Positions 24,317 through 32,402 of a DNA stretch of 51,040 nucleotides are shown here, piece after piece. The first letter of the stretch is position 1, and every line of letters begins with the position of its first letter. A program made the position numbers and the translations under genes. The notes under the pieces are model-generated. The model saw only the letters and a program-made list of their open reading frames with translations, was not told where the DNA came from and searched no databases. The DNA is from Nonomuraea basaltis (lineage in GTDB: Bacteria > Actinomycetota > Actinomycetes > Streptosporangiales > Streptosporangiaceae). The stretch covers positions 1 through 51,040 of the forward strand of contig NZ_VCJS01000083.1 of NCBI RefSeq assembly GCF_005893125.1, given 5' to 3'.

Positions 24317-25507
24317 ATGCCGGGTTTGCTGGTGCTGATGGGGTCGGGCGAGACGAGCCCGACCATGGTCGAGATCCACCGCGCCGCGACGCGGACGCTG
24401 CGTGCGGGAGCGCGGGCCGTGCTGCTGGACACCCCTTACGCCTTCCAGGAAAACCGCGCCGACATCTCCGCCCGCGCCTGCCGATACTTCGCCCGCAGCG
24501 TCGGCCTGGATGTCGAGGTGGCCGCCGGGATCGCGGGCGCCGACTGGGCCTTCTCCGGTCCGGGCAGCCCCACCTACGCGCTGGACCGGTGGGCCGGCTC
24601 CGGCGTGGCCGGCGACCTGCGGGCCCGCGTCCGCGCACGTCAGGGGGTGACCGTGCTGGCCTCGGCGGCGGCCTGCACGGCGGGGCTGGCCACCGTGCCG
24701 GTCTACGAGATCTACAAGGTGGGCGCGGAGCCCCACTGGCGCGAGGGGCTCGACCTGCTGGAGCCGCTCGGCCTGCAGGCCGTGCTGATCCCGCATTTCG
24801 ACAACGCCGAGGGCGGCACCCACGACACCCGCTACTGCTACCTGGGGGAGCGGCGGCTGTCGCGCATGGAGCGCGAGCTGCCGGCCGGCACCGCGGTCCT
24901 CGGGCTCGACGAGCACACGGCGGTCGTCATCGACCTGGAGAGCGAGTCGGTGCAGGTGGCGGGCAGGGGCGGCCTGACGGTGCGGCGGCCGGGCTCGCTG
25001 GCGGTGCTGCCCGCGGGCACCCGTACCGACCTGGCCGAGATCCGCCGCCTGGCCGAGGGCGGCGCGGGCACGTCCGCGCCTCCACCCCTGGCCGCGTCCG
25101 AGCCCGCGCCCGCCGAGGTCACGCTCGAGGAGACGATCCGGTCGTGCGAGGAGCTGTTCAAGGCCGCCGCGGCCAAGCCCGACATGGTGGCGGCCGCGCA
25201 GACCGTGCTCGACCTCGAGGCGGAGATCGTCAAGTGGGCGGCGGACACGGAGGAGGACGCCGGCGGCGTCGACCAGGCCAGGGAGCTGATGAGGCTGCTG
25301 ATCGCCCGCCTCGGCGAGCTGGCCTCGACCGCCAACCTCCGCTCTCTCGGCCTCGGATCCCTGGTGGAGCCGCTCCTCGCCCTCCGGGCGCAGCTGCGGG
25401 ACGAGGGGCGGTACGACATGGCGGACGCGCTGCGGGCGGCGATGCTCGCGGGCGGCGTCGCAGTGGAGGACACCCCGGGCGGGCCGCGCTGGACACCCGC
25501 CCCATGA
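24317..25507 (+). CDS. Fusion of a peptidase-S51/GATase-like domain and a CysS C-terminal domain
   Basis: The ATG at 24317 (GAGAGAGG upstream) gives 396 residues. Residues 1-235 resemble the class I glutamine-amidotransferase/peptidase S51 fold: LLVLMGSGETSP at the start, FSGPGSPTYAL, a nucleophile-elbow-like SAAACTAG with Ser116 and Cys120, and a conserved HFDNAEGGTHDTR at 160-172. After a proline/alanine linker, residues 270-396 are helical and end like the C-terminal domain of cysteinyl-tRNA synthetase (LRDEGRYDMADALR, then VEDTPGGPRW). The HIGH and KMSKS parts of a synthetase are absent, so it cannot charge tRNA by itself. It might act on a cysteine-linked or tRNA-linked substrate; this is speculation. 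Similar proteins are sometimes labelled cysteinyl-tRNA synthetase. Confidence 0.75.
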   Translation: MPGLLVLMGSGETSPTMVEIHRAATRTLRAGARAVLLDTPYAFQENRADISARACRYFARSVGLDVEVAAGIAGADWAFSGPGSPTYALDRWAGSGVAGDLRARVRARQGVTVLASAAACTAGLATVPVYEIYKVGAEPHWREGLDLLEPLGLQAVLIPHFDNAEGGTHDTRYCYLGERRLSRMERELPAGTAVLGLDEHTAVVIDLESESVQVAGRGGLTVRRPGSLAVLPAGTRTDLAEIRRLAEGGAGTSAPPPLAASEPAPAEVTLEETIRSCEELFKAAAAKPDMVAAAQTVLDLEAEIVKWAADTEEDAGGVDQARELMRLLIARLGELASTANLRSLGLGSLVEPLLALRAQLRDEGRYDMADALRAAMLAGGVAVEDTPGGPRWTPAP

Positions 25508-25635
25508 CCCGAACTGGCTGACGGAGCGGGTAAAGGCCCGGTAACGTGGCGTCGTCACTCGGCGTGCTCGCAGCGCTACAGTTGGCTCTTCTTGTCATGC
25601 GTGCGAGACTCGATTTTATGGAAGGCGATGAGGGG

Positions 25636-26268
25636 ATGACTGCTTTGCCGGAGGATGGATGGCTGGTTGCCCATCCGCCACCACGGCGTGCCAGGCTTTT
25701 CGCCTTGCCGCCGACCCGTAACGACTACACCGTCGAGGACTGGCTCAAGCTGCCCGAAACCGGGGAGCGGATCGAGTTGATCGACGGGAGTTTCGTAGTG
25801 AGTCCCATGCCCGCATATGATCACGCGCTCGCTGCGAAGCGGCTGGTCCGCATTCTGGATGACGCGTGTCCCCAGGACTACGAGGTGGTCGAGACGGGCA
25901 ATCTCGAAGTCGGCGAGGATGGCCTCATTCCCGACATCGTGGTTGGGCATGCCGACACGATGCTGGCTGGGGTCGCCATGCTCACCGCCGCCGAGGCCGT
26001 GTGCGTGGTCGAGGTCGTCAGCCCAGGCAAGGCGAGTTGGCGGCGTGACTACGAGATCAAGCCGCCCAAATACGCCGCGGCAGGCATTCCGGTCTTCATC
26101 AGGGTCGAGCTCCAGGGCGACGACGCGCCGCGTGTCGAAGTCTTCAACCTGGGCTCGCAGGGCTACGAACTGGTCGCGGAGGTCAAGGCTGGGGACATGC
26201 TGACGATCGTCGAGCCCTTCCCCGTCTCGTTCGACCCCGCCGCGCTCGCCGGGCCACGGCGGCGCTAG
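25636..26268 (+). CDS. Uma2-family (DUF820) putative endonuclease
   Basis: The ATG at 25636 was preferred because GGAAGG lies ten bases upstream, giving 210 residues; an in-frame ATG at 25618 has no such site. The protein has the Uma2/DUF820 PD-(D/E)xK layout: YTVEDWLKLPETGERIELIDG, then LIPDIVVG with the catalytic-type aspartate, VVEVVSPGKASWRRDYEIK with glutamate and lysine, and PKYAAAGIPVFIRV. These proteins are expanded in actinobacteria and cyanobacteria; their role is unproven. The stop overlaps that of the convergent ABC gene in CTAG (26265-26268). Confidence 0.85.
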   Translation: MTALPEDGWLVAHPPPRRARLFALPPTRNDYTVEDWLKLPETGERIELIDGSFVVSPMPAYDHALAAKRLVRILDDACPQDYEVVETGNLEVGEDGLIPDIVVGHADTMLAGVAMLTAAEAVCVVEVVSPGKASWRRDYEIKPPKYAAAGIPVFIRVELQGDDAPRVEVFNLGSQGYELVAEVKAGDMLTIVEPFPVSFDPAALAGPRRR

Positions 26269-27548
26269 CGGCGCGGGGGGTCGATGCGGGCGCCGTCCGG
26301 GGTGAAGATCATGATTCGGGAGAGGTCGACCGCGACCTTGGCGGCGTCGCCGGCGCGCCAGACGGGCCGGTTGCCCAGGCGGATGATCAGGTCGGAGCGG
26401 CGGTGGATGCCGCTGTTCGGGTTCTGGCCCACCCGTTCCTGTTCCTGCCGCTCCTCCTTCGGCGGCGAGAACATCCGGCGCATCAGCCCCGACAGCTTGC
26501 CCGACCCGTTCTTCTCGCCGTTGACACGCCCGATCCGGTTCGGCGGCTCGGGCACCGGCACGGCGGGCATGCCGCACTCCAGGTACGCCAGCCACTCGTG
26601 CCCGTGGTACTCCAGCGCCCGCACCCGCCCGAAGAACGACGGCCCCTCATACGACTCCGGCACCGGCGCCAGCCCGTCCGGCCGCAGCCCTACCAGCACG
26701 TGCCCGCCGGTGTGCTGCGAGATGGCGTACGCCCTCGGATCGCTCCACGGGAGCATCAGCCGGTGCGGCCCGAAGTCGAGCATGACGTACTGGTTCTGCG
26801 GCGTGTTCACCGTGGCCGCCAACAGGTTCAACTGCTGCGAGTTGAGGAACGCCGCCACGAACGCCGTCGCTGGATCGTTGTAAATCTGCGCCGGAGTGCC
26901 CACGTCCTGCAGGACGCCGCGATTGAGGATGGCGATCCTGTCGGCCAGCGTGAGGGCCTCCACCTGGTCGTGCGTCACGTAGATCGTGGTGACGCCGAGC
27001 GACCTGACCAGCGCCGAGATCTCCATGCGCAGTTCGGTGCGCATGCCGGCGTCGAGGTTCGACAGCGGCTCGTCCATGAGGAACAGCTTCGGCTGCCGGA
27101 CGATCGCCCGCCCCATCGCGACGCGCTGGCGCTGGCCGCCGGAGAGTGTGCCAGGGCGGCGGTCGAGCGTTTCGTCGATGTGCAGCGCCTTCGACAGCTC
27201 CGTGACCCGTTCGCGCACCAGCCCCGGGTCCGACTTGGCGATCTCTAGGGGAAAGGCGATGTTCCCGCGCACGGTGCGGTGCGGGTAGAGGGCGCCGTTC
27301 TGGAACACCATGGCGACGTCGCGGTCCCGCGGGGCCAGGTGGTTCGCTATCTGCCCATCCAGCCAGAGCTCGCCTTCGGTGATCTCCTCCAAACCCGCGA
27401 TCATGCGCAGCAACGTTGACTTGCCACATCCGGAAGGGCCGAGGAGGACGAGGAACTCGCCGTCTTCTGCCCGAAGGCTCAGCCGGTCGACTGCGAGGTA
27501 GTCGCCCGGATACACCTTGGTCACTTTGTCGAGAACGACCGAGCTCAT
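26265..27548 (-). CDS. MsiK/MalK-type ABC transporter ATPase
   Basis: The 427-residue protein has the sugar-importer ATPase layout: Walker A GPSGCGKST, Q-loop VFQNGALYPH, signature LSGGQRQRVAMGRA, Walker B LFLMDEPLSNLD, switch VTHDQ, followed by a C-terminal TOBE/regulatory domain. The C-terminal part carries an extra charged segment (about residues 330-385, EKNGSGKLSG, PPKEERQEQER) not usual in MsiK. No permease or binding-protein gene is nearby, as for MsiK, which energises several sugar importers in trans. The ATG at 27548 matches the family start. The neighbouring GH13 relic and LacI gene suggest a former oligosaccharide-use locus. Confidence 0.88.
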   Translation of the reverse strand: MSSVVLDKVTKVYPGDYLAVDRLSLRAEDGEFLVLLGPSGCGKSTLLRMIAGLEEITEGELWLDGQIANHLAPRDRDVAMVFQNGALYPHRTVRGNIAFPLEIAKSDPGLVRERVTELSKALHIDETLDRRPGTLSGGQRQRVAMGRAIVRQPKLFLMDEPLSNLDAGMRTELRMEISALVRSLGVTTIYVTHDQVEALTLADRIAILNRGVLQDVGTPAQIYNDPATAFVAAFLNSQQLNLLAATVNTPQNQYVMLDFGPHRLMLPWSDPRAYAISQHTGGHVLVGLRPDGLAPVPESYEGPSFFGRVRALEYHGHEWLAYLECGMPAVPVPEPPNRIGRVNGEKNGSGKLSGLMRRMFSPPKEERQEQERVGQNPNSGIHRRSDLIIRLGNRPVWRAGDAAKVAVDLSRIMIFTPDGARIDPPRR

Positions 27549-27697
27549 GGGCCTACACCTTGCACGCGTGTCACCTGAGACGAGGCTGATTGAAGAGGTA
27601 GTACATCGCGCCTTAACGGCACATGTCCACCCTTGACATAAAGAATCTCCTACCGGGGAGTTTCGGCTTGGGGTTTTGGCCATCCGAACGCCGAAAT

Positions 27698-27741
27698 TTC
27701 CGGAATATGGGGGTATATGGAAGGGCTTGCGTAAACTTGCG
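27698..27741. promoter_or_regulatory. Upstream control region of the GH13 relic
   Basis: TTCCGGAA at 27698-27705 is a perfect palindrome, and CTTGCG occurs twice ten bases apart (27726-27731 and 27736-27741). The 8-mer AAACTTGC at 27733-27740 also occurs, in the same orientation to the gene, in the operator candidate of the intact glucosidase. This region still carries what looks like the original regulatory site, now serving the lacI gene. Confidence 0.5.
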
Positions 27742-27779
27742 GAAACGGCTTTCATGGTCGGAACGTTCAGGGGAGACTA

Positions 27780-28107
27780 TGACCGCGTGGTGGCGGAACG
27801 CCGTTATCTACCAGGTGTACGTGCGCAGCCTCGCTGATGGCAACGGTGACGGGATCGGCGATCTGATCGGCATTCGCGATCGCCTGCCCTACCCTGGCAG
27901 GGCTCGGTGTGGACGCCATCTGGGCTGGGCCGACCCATGGCTGCCGATCCCGGCACACTGGGCGGAGCTGAGCGTGGAGGCACAGCAAGGACTGCCCGGC
28001 TCGACGCTGGAGCTGCACCCGTGGACTTCGGCGTCGAAGGAGCGCTCCTGCTCGCCTCGGATGTCCCTGGAGCAGGGGATTCGGCAACCTGGTGGAAAGT
28101 AAAGTGA
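27780..28107 (+). pseudogene. GH13 alpha-glucosidase relic with two internal deletions
   Basis: An ATG with GGGGAGACT upstream starts a good GH13 N-terminus (WWRNAVIYQVYVRSLADGN, GDGIGDLIGIRDRLPY). An extra C after PY shifts the frame, and the +1 frame continues the family sequence LAGLGVDAIW. A large deletion then joins this to GWADPWLPIPAHWAELSVEA, normally about 330 residues later. After STLEL a second deletion and frame change lead to VDFGVEGALLLASDVPGAG and a proper C-terminal end (SATWWKVK, stop at 28105-28107). All catalytic residues are lost. The intact paralogue at 11341-12834 shows the full order. The ancestral stop overlapped the lacI start in GTGA. Confidence 0.85.
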
Positions 28108-29138
28108 GTGGCATGAACGGTCACGCTCGCCTAGCCGACATCGCCGCCCAGGCCGGGGTGAGTGAGGCCACGGTCAGCCGGGTGCTCAACGGCAAACCCG
28201 GGGTCTCCCCGTCCACCCGCCAGGCGGTGATGGCCGCGCTCGACCTCATGGGCTACGAGCGCCCGCCCCGGCTGCGGCAGCGCAGCAACGGGCTGGTCGG
28301 CCTGGTGACGCCCGAGCTGGACAACCCGATCTTCCCGGCGTTCGCGCAGGCCATCGAGAAGGCGCTGACCCAGCACGGCTACACGCCCGTGCTGTGCACC
28401 CAGCTGCCCGGCGGCGCGCCGGAGGACGAGTTCACCGAGCTGCTCGTGGACCGCGGGGTATGCGGCATCGTGTTCGTGTCCGGCCTGCACGCCGACACGA
28501 CGGCACGGATGGACCGCTACACCCGCCTGATCGACCGCGGGCTGCCGATCGTGCTGGTCGACGGCTACAGCGAGCACATCGACGCGCCCTTCATCTCGTC
28601 CGACGACCGCCTGGCCGCCCGGCTTTCCGTGCAGCACCTGGTCGACCTCGGCCACGAACGCATCGGCCTGGCGCTGGGGCCGCGCAGGTTCGTGCCGGTG
28701 ATCAGGAAGATCGAGGGATACAAGCAGGCCATGGCGCACCTGCTCGGCGCGGCCGACGTCGACGACCTGATCGCGCACTCGCTGTTCTCGGTGGAGGGCG
28801 GGCAGGCGGCCGCCGCGCAGCTGCTGTCGCGCGGCTGCACCGGCATCGTGTGCGCGAGCGACCTGATGGCGCTGGGCGCGATCCGCGCCTGCAGGGAGAA
28901 GGGGCTGTCCGTACCGGGGGAGGTGTCCGTGGTCGGCTTCGACGACTCGCCGCTGATCGCGTTCACCGACCCGCCGCTGACCACCGTGCGCAAGCCGATC
29001 GGCGCCATGGCCTCGGCGGCCGTGCAGACGCTGCTCGAGGAGGTCAACGGCGCCCCCGCCAAGCACGTCGAGCTCGTCTTCCAGCCGGAGCTGGTCGTCC
29101 GCGGCTCCACCGGCTCGGGTCCTCTGGTCAACCGGTGA
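28104..29138 (+). CDS. LacI-family sugar-responsive repressor
   Basis: The 344-residue protein has a LacI helix-turn-helix (LADIAAQAGVSEATVSRVLNG) and a periplasmic-binding-protein-like effector domain (GLVTPELDNPIFPAFAQAIE, VVGFDDSPLIAFTDPPLTTV, seen in segments). The GTG at 28104 overlaps the stop of the GH13 relic in GTGA and follows GGAAAG; ATG at 28113 is the alternative. Its former partner gene is dead, but the intact glucosidase at 11341-12834 has a LacI-type operator, so it may still act there. Effector is probably a maltose-type oligosaccharide. Confidence 0.88.
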   Translation: MSGMNGHARLADIAAQAGVSEATVSRVLNGKPGVSPSTRQAVMAALDLMGYERPPRLRQRSNGLVGLVTPELDNPIFPAFAQAIEKALTQHGYTPVLCTQLPGGAPEDEFTELLVDRGVCGIVFVSGLHADTTARMDRYTRLIDRGLPIVLVDGYSEHIDAPFISSDDRLAARLSVQHLVDLGHERIGLALGPRRFVPVIRKIEGYKQAMAHLLGAADVDDLIAHSLFSVEGGQAAAAQLLSRGCTGIVCASDLMALGAIRACREKGLSVPGEVSVVGFDDSPLIAFTDPPLTTVRKPIGAMASAAVQTLLEEVNGAPAKHVELVFQPELVVRGSTGSGPLVNR

Positions 29139-29227
29139 CGAGCAGCGCTGGTCAACCGGTGGCGCGAAGGTCCCCGGATGGTGGGCGACCGCGACAAGCC
29201 GACTCGTGCACCGTGAGAAGGGAAGCC

Positions 29228-29848
29228 ATGTACCGCTGGGAGATCGTCCGGGCCGTCACCGAGCAGCGGGTGTTCGGGATCGTCAGGACCGCAGGCCCCG
29301 ACGAGGCGGTGGCCGCCGCCGAGGCCGTGCTGGACGCCGGGCTGCGGGCCGTTGAGGTGGCGCTCACCACGCCGCGCGCGCTGGCCGCCGTCGCGCGGCT
29401 CACGGAGCTGCGGCCCGAGGCGCTCGTCGGCGCCGGCACCGTGCTCGACGCCGCCGCGGCCCGCGCCGCCGTGGAGTCCGGTGCGCGTTTCCTCGTCTCG
29501 CCCAACCTGCACCCCGAGGTGATCCGCGCCGGGCACCGCTACGGCGTGCCCGTCTTCCCCGGCGTGGCCACCCCGACCGAGATCGTACGGGCCCTGGAGG
29601 AGGGCGCGGACGCGGTCAAGATCTTCCCGGCGTCCGCCGTGTCGCCGTCCTGGCTGCGCGACGTGCGCGCCGCGCTGCCGCAGGTCCCCGCCATCCCCAC
29701 CGGCGGCGTGACCATCGACAACGCGCCCGAGTGGATCGCGGCCGGCGCCGTGGCCTGCGGCATGGGCTCGGCGCTCACCTCCGGCGGAGCCGAGGCCGCC
29801 GGCCAGCGCGTCACCGCGCTGCTCGCCCGGCTCGCCGAAGCCCGCTGA
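29228..29848 (+). CDS. KDPG/KDPGal-type aldolase
   Basis: The 206-residue protein is a class I aldolase of the Eda family. The Schiff-base lysine is in DAVKIFPASA, the proton-relay glutamate in VEVALTTPRAL, and GAGTVLDAAAARAAVESGARFLVSPNLHPEV (in pieces GAGTVLD and FLVSPNLHP) is typical. It would cleave 2-keto-3-deoxy-6-phosphogluconate or the galactonate isomer to pyruvate and glyceraldehyde-3-phosphate. GAGAAGGGAAG precedes the ATG. A second, clearly pathway-linked copy lies at 40157-40768, so this one may serve a different sugar acid. It follows lacI by 89 bases and may share its transcript. Confidence 0.85.
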   Translation: MYRWEIVRAVTEQRVFGIVRTAGPDEAVAAAEAVLDAGLRAVEVALTTPRALAAVARLTELRPEALVGAGTVLDAAAARAAVESGARFLVSPNLHPEVIRAGHRYGVPVFPGVATPTEIVRALEEGADAVKIFPASAVSPSWLRDVRAALPQVPAIPTGGVTIDNAPEWIAAGAVACGMGSALTSGGAEAAGQRVTALLARLAEAR

Positions 29849-29920
29849 CCGGAGCACGGGCATGGAGCCGCAGGGCCTGCACGGACACTTCATGCTCCAC
29901 GTAGGGGGCGGACGGGGGCG

Positions 29921-31963
29921 TTAGGCCAGGTTGACCCTGGCTCCTGTGCTCAGTCCGGAGTCGTGCACCTCGATGCCGATGGGATCGAGGTTCTTCGGCA
30001 GCTCGAACACCAGCGAGCCGGTGAACGCGCCGCCGGCCTCGATGCGGATCGGCGTGATCTCTTTGCCGCCTTTGTCGAGCAGCTTCGTGCCGCCGTGCAG
30101 CGCGTCGTCCTCGTCGATCAGTTTCTGCTGGCCGGGGTAGAGCACCCTGGCCTCCTGGCCGATGTTGCTGACCTTCACCCCGATCTGGCAGGTGCGCTTC
30201 GTCGCGTCCTTCGCGGGCTTGGCGCACTTCGTACTGGTCACGGCGAACCTGAGCTTCCCGTCCTGGACGGGACCGTCGGCGCCGGCCGGGGGCGAGCGGA
30301 AGATCCAGGCCAGCACGGCCAGCAGCAGCACCAGCAGCACTGCCGCGACCACCAGGGCGGTCAGGCAGCCCGCGAACACGCTCCGCTTCGGCCTGGCGGC
30401 CGGGTAGCCCCGCAACGGCCCCTGGCCGGTGGTCGAATGGCGGGGGAGCGGCCCCTGCGCGGTCTGGTGATGGGGCATGGGCGCCCGCCCGCTCGGCAGA
30501 GGCCCGGTGCGCTCAGGATGCGGCGCCTGCGCGCCCCGCCCCGGCCCCGGCGGCCGACCGGCGCCCGGCATGGGTCCGGTGCGATCGGCGTGCGGCCCCA
30601 TGCCCGGCCCCGGCACGGGTCCGGTGCGATCGGCGTGCGGCGACTGCGGTCCCATGCCCGGCACGGGCCCGGTCCGCTCGGGATGCGGCGGCTGCGGCGA
30701 CTGCGGCGCACGACCGGCCCCCGGCGTGGGCCCGGTGCGCTCGGCCGGCGACGGTTGCGGTGCCCGCCCGGCCCCGTGCGTGGGTCCGGTGCGCTCGGCC
30801 GGCGGCGGCCCTTGAGGGTTGCGTGTCTCGGCGTGCGACGGCGCCTGAGGGCTGCGGGCCTCGACATGCGGCGGTGCCTGCCCGCCACGGCTCTCGTGAT
30901 GCGAGGGGGCCTGCGCGCTGCGGGTGTCCGGGTGTTGTGGCGGTACCTGCGGGGCGCGGGCGGGTCCGTCGTGGCGTGGGCCGTGGCTTTCGGGACGCTG
31001 GGGGCCGCCGGTACCCGGCACGGGTCCGGTGCGCTCCGGGGGCGGCGGGCCCGCGTGCGGGCCGCGGGCGAGGGGCGCGAACTCCGACGGGTTCCACGCG
31101 TTGGTGAGGTGCTTGGTGGCGGCCAGCTGAGCCGCCGGCTCGTCGGAGGCCTCCACCAGCTCCAGCAGCAACTGCCGGGCCGTGGGCCGGCGCGCCGGGT
31201 CGGGGTGGATGGCCGCCGCGACCAGCCGGTCCAGCGGCGTGGGCAGCCCCCGCAGGTCGGGCGGCGCGGTACGGGCCCGAGCCGCCATCACGTACGCGTC
31301 CCCCTCACCGAACGGATGCCCGCCCAGCCCCGCGTACGCGATCAGCGACCCCCACGCGAACACGTCGCCCGCCGGGCTCGTCCGCCCCTCGAAGACCTGC
31401 TCGGGAGCGATCCAGCCGGGAGTGCCCATGACCATGCCGGCGTTCGTGTGCCGGGAGTCGACGTGCGTCGACCGAGCCAGCCCGAAATCGATCACCCGCG
31501 GCCCGGCCAGCGTCAGCATCACGTTCGCCGGTTTGAGATCGCGGTGCACCAGCCCCGCGGCGTGGATCGCGGTCAGCGCGGCGGCCACGCCGACGGCGGC
31601 GGCGTGCAGCACCGACGGCGACAGCGCCCCGTGCTCGATCAGGTGGTCTTCCAGCGAGATGCCGTCGATGTACTCGGTGACGAGGTAGAGCACGCCGCGT
31701 TCCTCGCCGTGGTCGAGCACCCGCGCCGTGCAGAACGAGGCCACCTTGCGCGCGTTGGAGACCTCTTCGTTGAAGCGAGCCCGGTAGATCGGGTCGGCGG
31801 TGAAGTCGCGGCGGATCGCCTTGAGCGCCACCCGCGACCCGTCGGCGGCCTTGGCGAGGTAGACGACCCCCATGCCGCCGGAGCCGAGACGGCTGGCCAG
31901 CTCGTAGGGGCCGATCGCCGGCGGGTCTTCCGGCTTCAGCGGAGTGCCTGCGGAGCGCCCCAA
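29921..31963 (-). CDS. Receptor-type Ser/Thr protein kinase with proline-rich linker
   Basis: The 680-residue protein has an N-terminal Hanks-type kinase domain (about 19-275): glycine loop LGSGGMGVVYLA, VALKAI lysine, catalytic HRDLKPANV, DFGLARS, and GTPGWIAPEQ. Residues 300-525 are a low-complexity linker with repeats of ERTGPxPG and PQAPSHAE type. A single membrane helix follows at about 531-555, and the last 125 residues form an extracellular immunoglobulin-like domain of DUF4352 type with two cysteines. There are no PASTA repeats, so it is not a PknB orthologue. The TTG start at 31963 is supported by AGAGGA. Confidence 0.9.
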   Translation of the reverse strand: MGRSAGTPLKPEDPPAIGPYELASRLGSGGMGVVYLAKAADGSRVALKAIRRDFTADPIYRARFNEEVSNARKVASFCTARVLDHGEERGVLYLVTEYIDGISLEDHLIEHGALSPSVLHAAAVGVAAALTAIHAAGLVHRDLKPANVMLTLAGPRVIDFGLARSTHVDSRHTNAGMVMGTPGWIAPEQVFEGRTSPAGDVFAWGSLIAYAGLGGHPFGEGDAYVMAARARTAPPDLRGLPTPLDRLVAAAIHPDPARRPTARQLLLELVEASDEPAAQLAATKHLTNAWNPSEFAPLARGPHAGPPPPERTGPVPGTGGPQRPESHGPRHDGPARAPQVPPQHPDTRSAQAPSHHESRGGQAPPHVEARSPQAPSHAETRNPQGPPPAERTGPTHGAGRAPQPSPAERTGPTPGAGRAPQSPQPPHPERTGPVPGMGPQSPHADRTGPVPGPGMGPHADRTGPMPGAGRPPGPGRGAQAPHPERTGPLPSGRAPMPHHQTAQGPLPRHSTTGQGPLRGYPAARPKRSVFAGCLTALVVAAVLLVLLLAVLAWIFRSPPAGADGPVQDGKLRFAVTSTKCAKPAKDATKRTCQIGVKVSNIGQEARVLYPGQQKLIDEDDALHGGTKLLDKGGKEITPIRIEAGGAFTGSLVFELPKNLDPIGIEVHDSGLSTGARVNLA

Positions 31964-31989
31964 TGTCGCCGTCCTCTCGCCGTCGTCGT

Positions 31990-32300
31990 CCGACTTTCTC
32001 CGTGGATACTCCGGCCTTCAGGCCGGAGAGGGAACGGACCTCCGCGGGTTTCCCCTCGACCAGGTTGGACACCCCGCTGCCCGAAGGCCTCCACACCCCG
32101 TTTCGTCCCTGCTCCAGAGTTGTCTGCAGGCGCGGATTCCAGGGTCCGCCGCTGAGGAAGCACGGCGAAGTGGATCTGCTGACGTGTGTCCAACGTAGCC
32201 ACCAAGGTCACCTCCCTATCGGTGATGGCTCGGTCTGATCACTCCGGCCCCCCAGTTCAGCGGGGCAGGCTCCGGCCTTCAGGCCCGAGAGCGAGTGACC
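31990..32300 (-). mobile_element. Possible IS200/IS605-type remnant with two end hairpins
   Basis: Two related hairpins bracket a 250-base stretch without a gene. At about 32009-32028 CTCCGGCC-TTCA-GGCCGGAG is a perfect stem with a 4-base loop. At about 32270-32289 CTCCGGCC-TTCA-GGCCCGAG repeats it with one change. On the minus strand GGGAGGTGACC precedes a short frame (MTLVATLDTRQQ) that ends within the second hairpin region. Paired hairpin ends with a stub frame are what an internally deleted IS200/IS605 or tnpB element leaves. No transposase motif is readable, so this is tentative. The rest of the 31964-32402 gap shows nothing. Confidence 0.35.
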
Positions 32301-32402
32301 CCGTCTCAACCCGAACCGTACCTATGCCCGGCCCTTTTGCACCCCAGACTCTAACGGAGTACGGGACTCAACGTCGGCCACTGGCGCTGAGCAGGCATGG
32401 CT

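Noticed and set aside
26265..27755. Long N-terminal extension of the MsiK-like ATPase to 27755
   Set aside because: The extra 69 codons run through the divergent promoter and lack similarity; MSSVVLDKV at 27548 is the family start.
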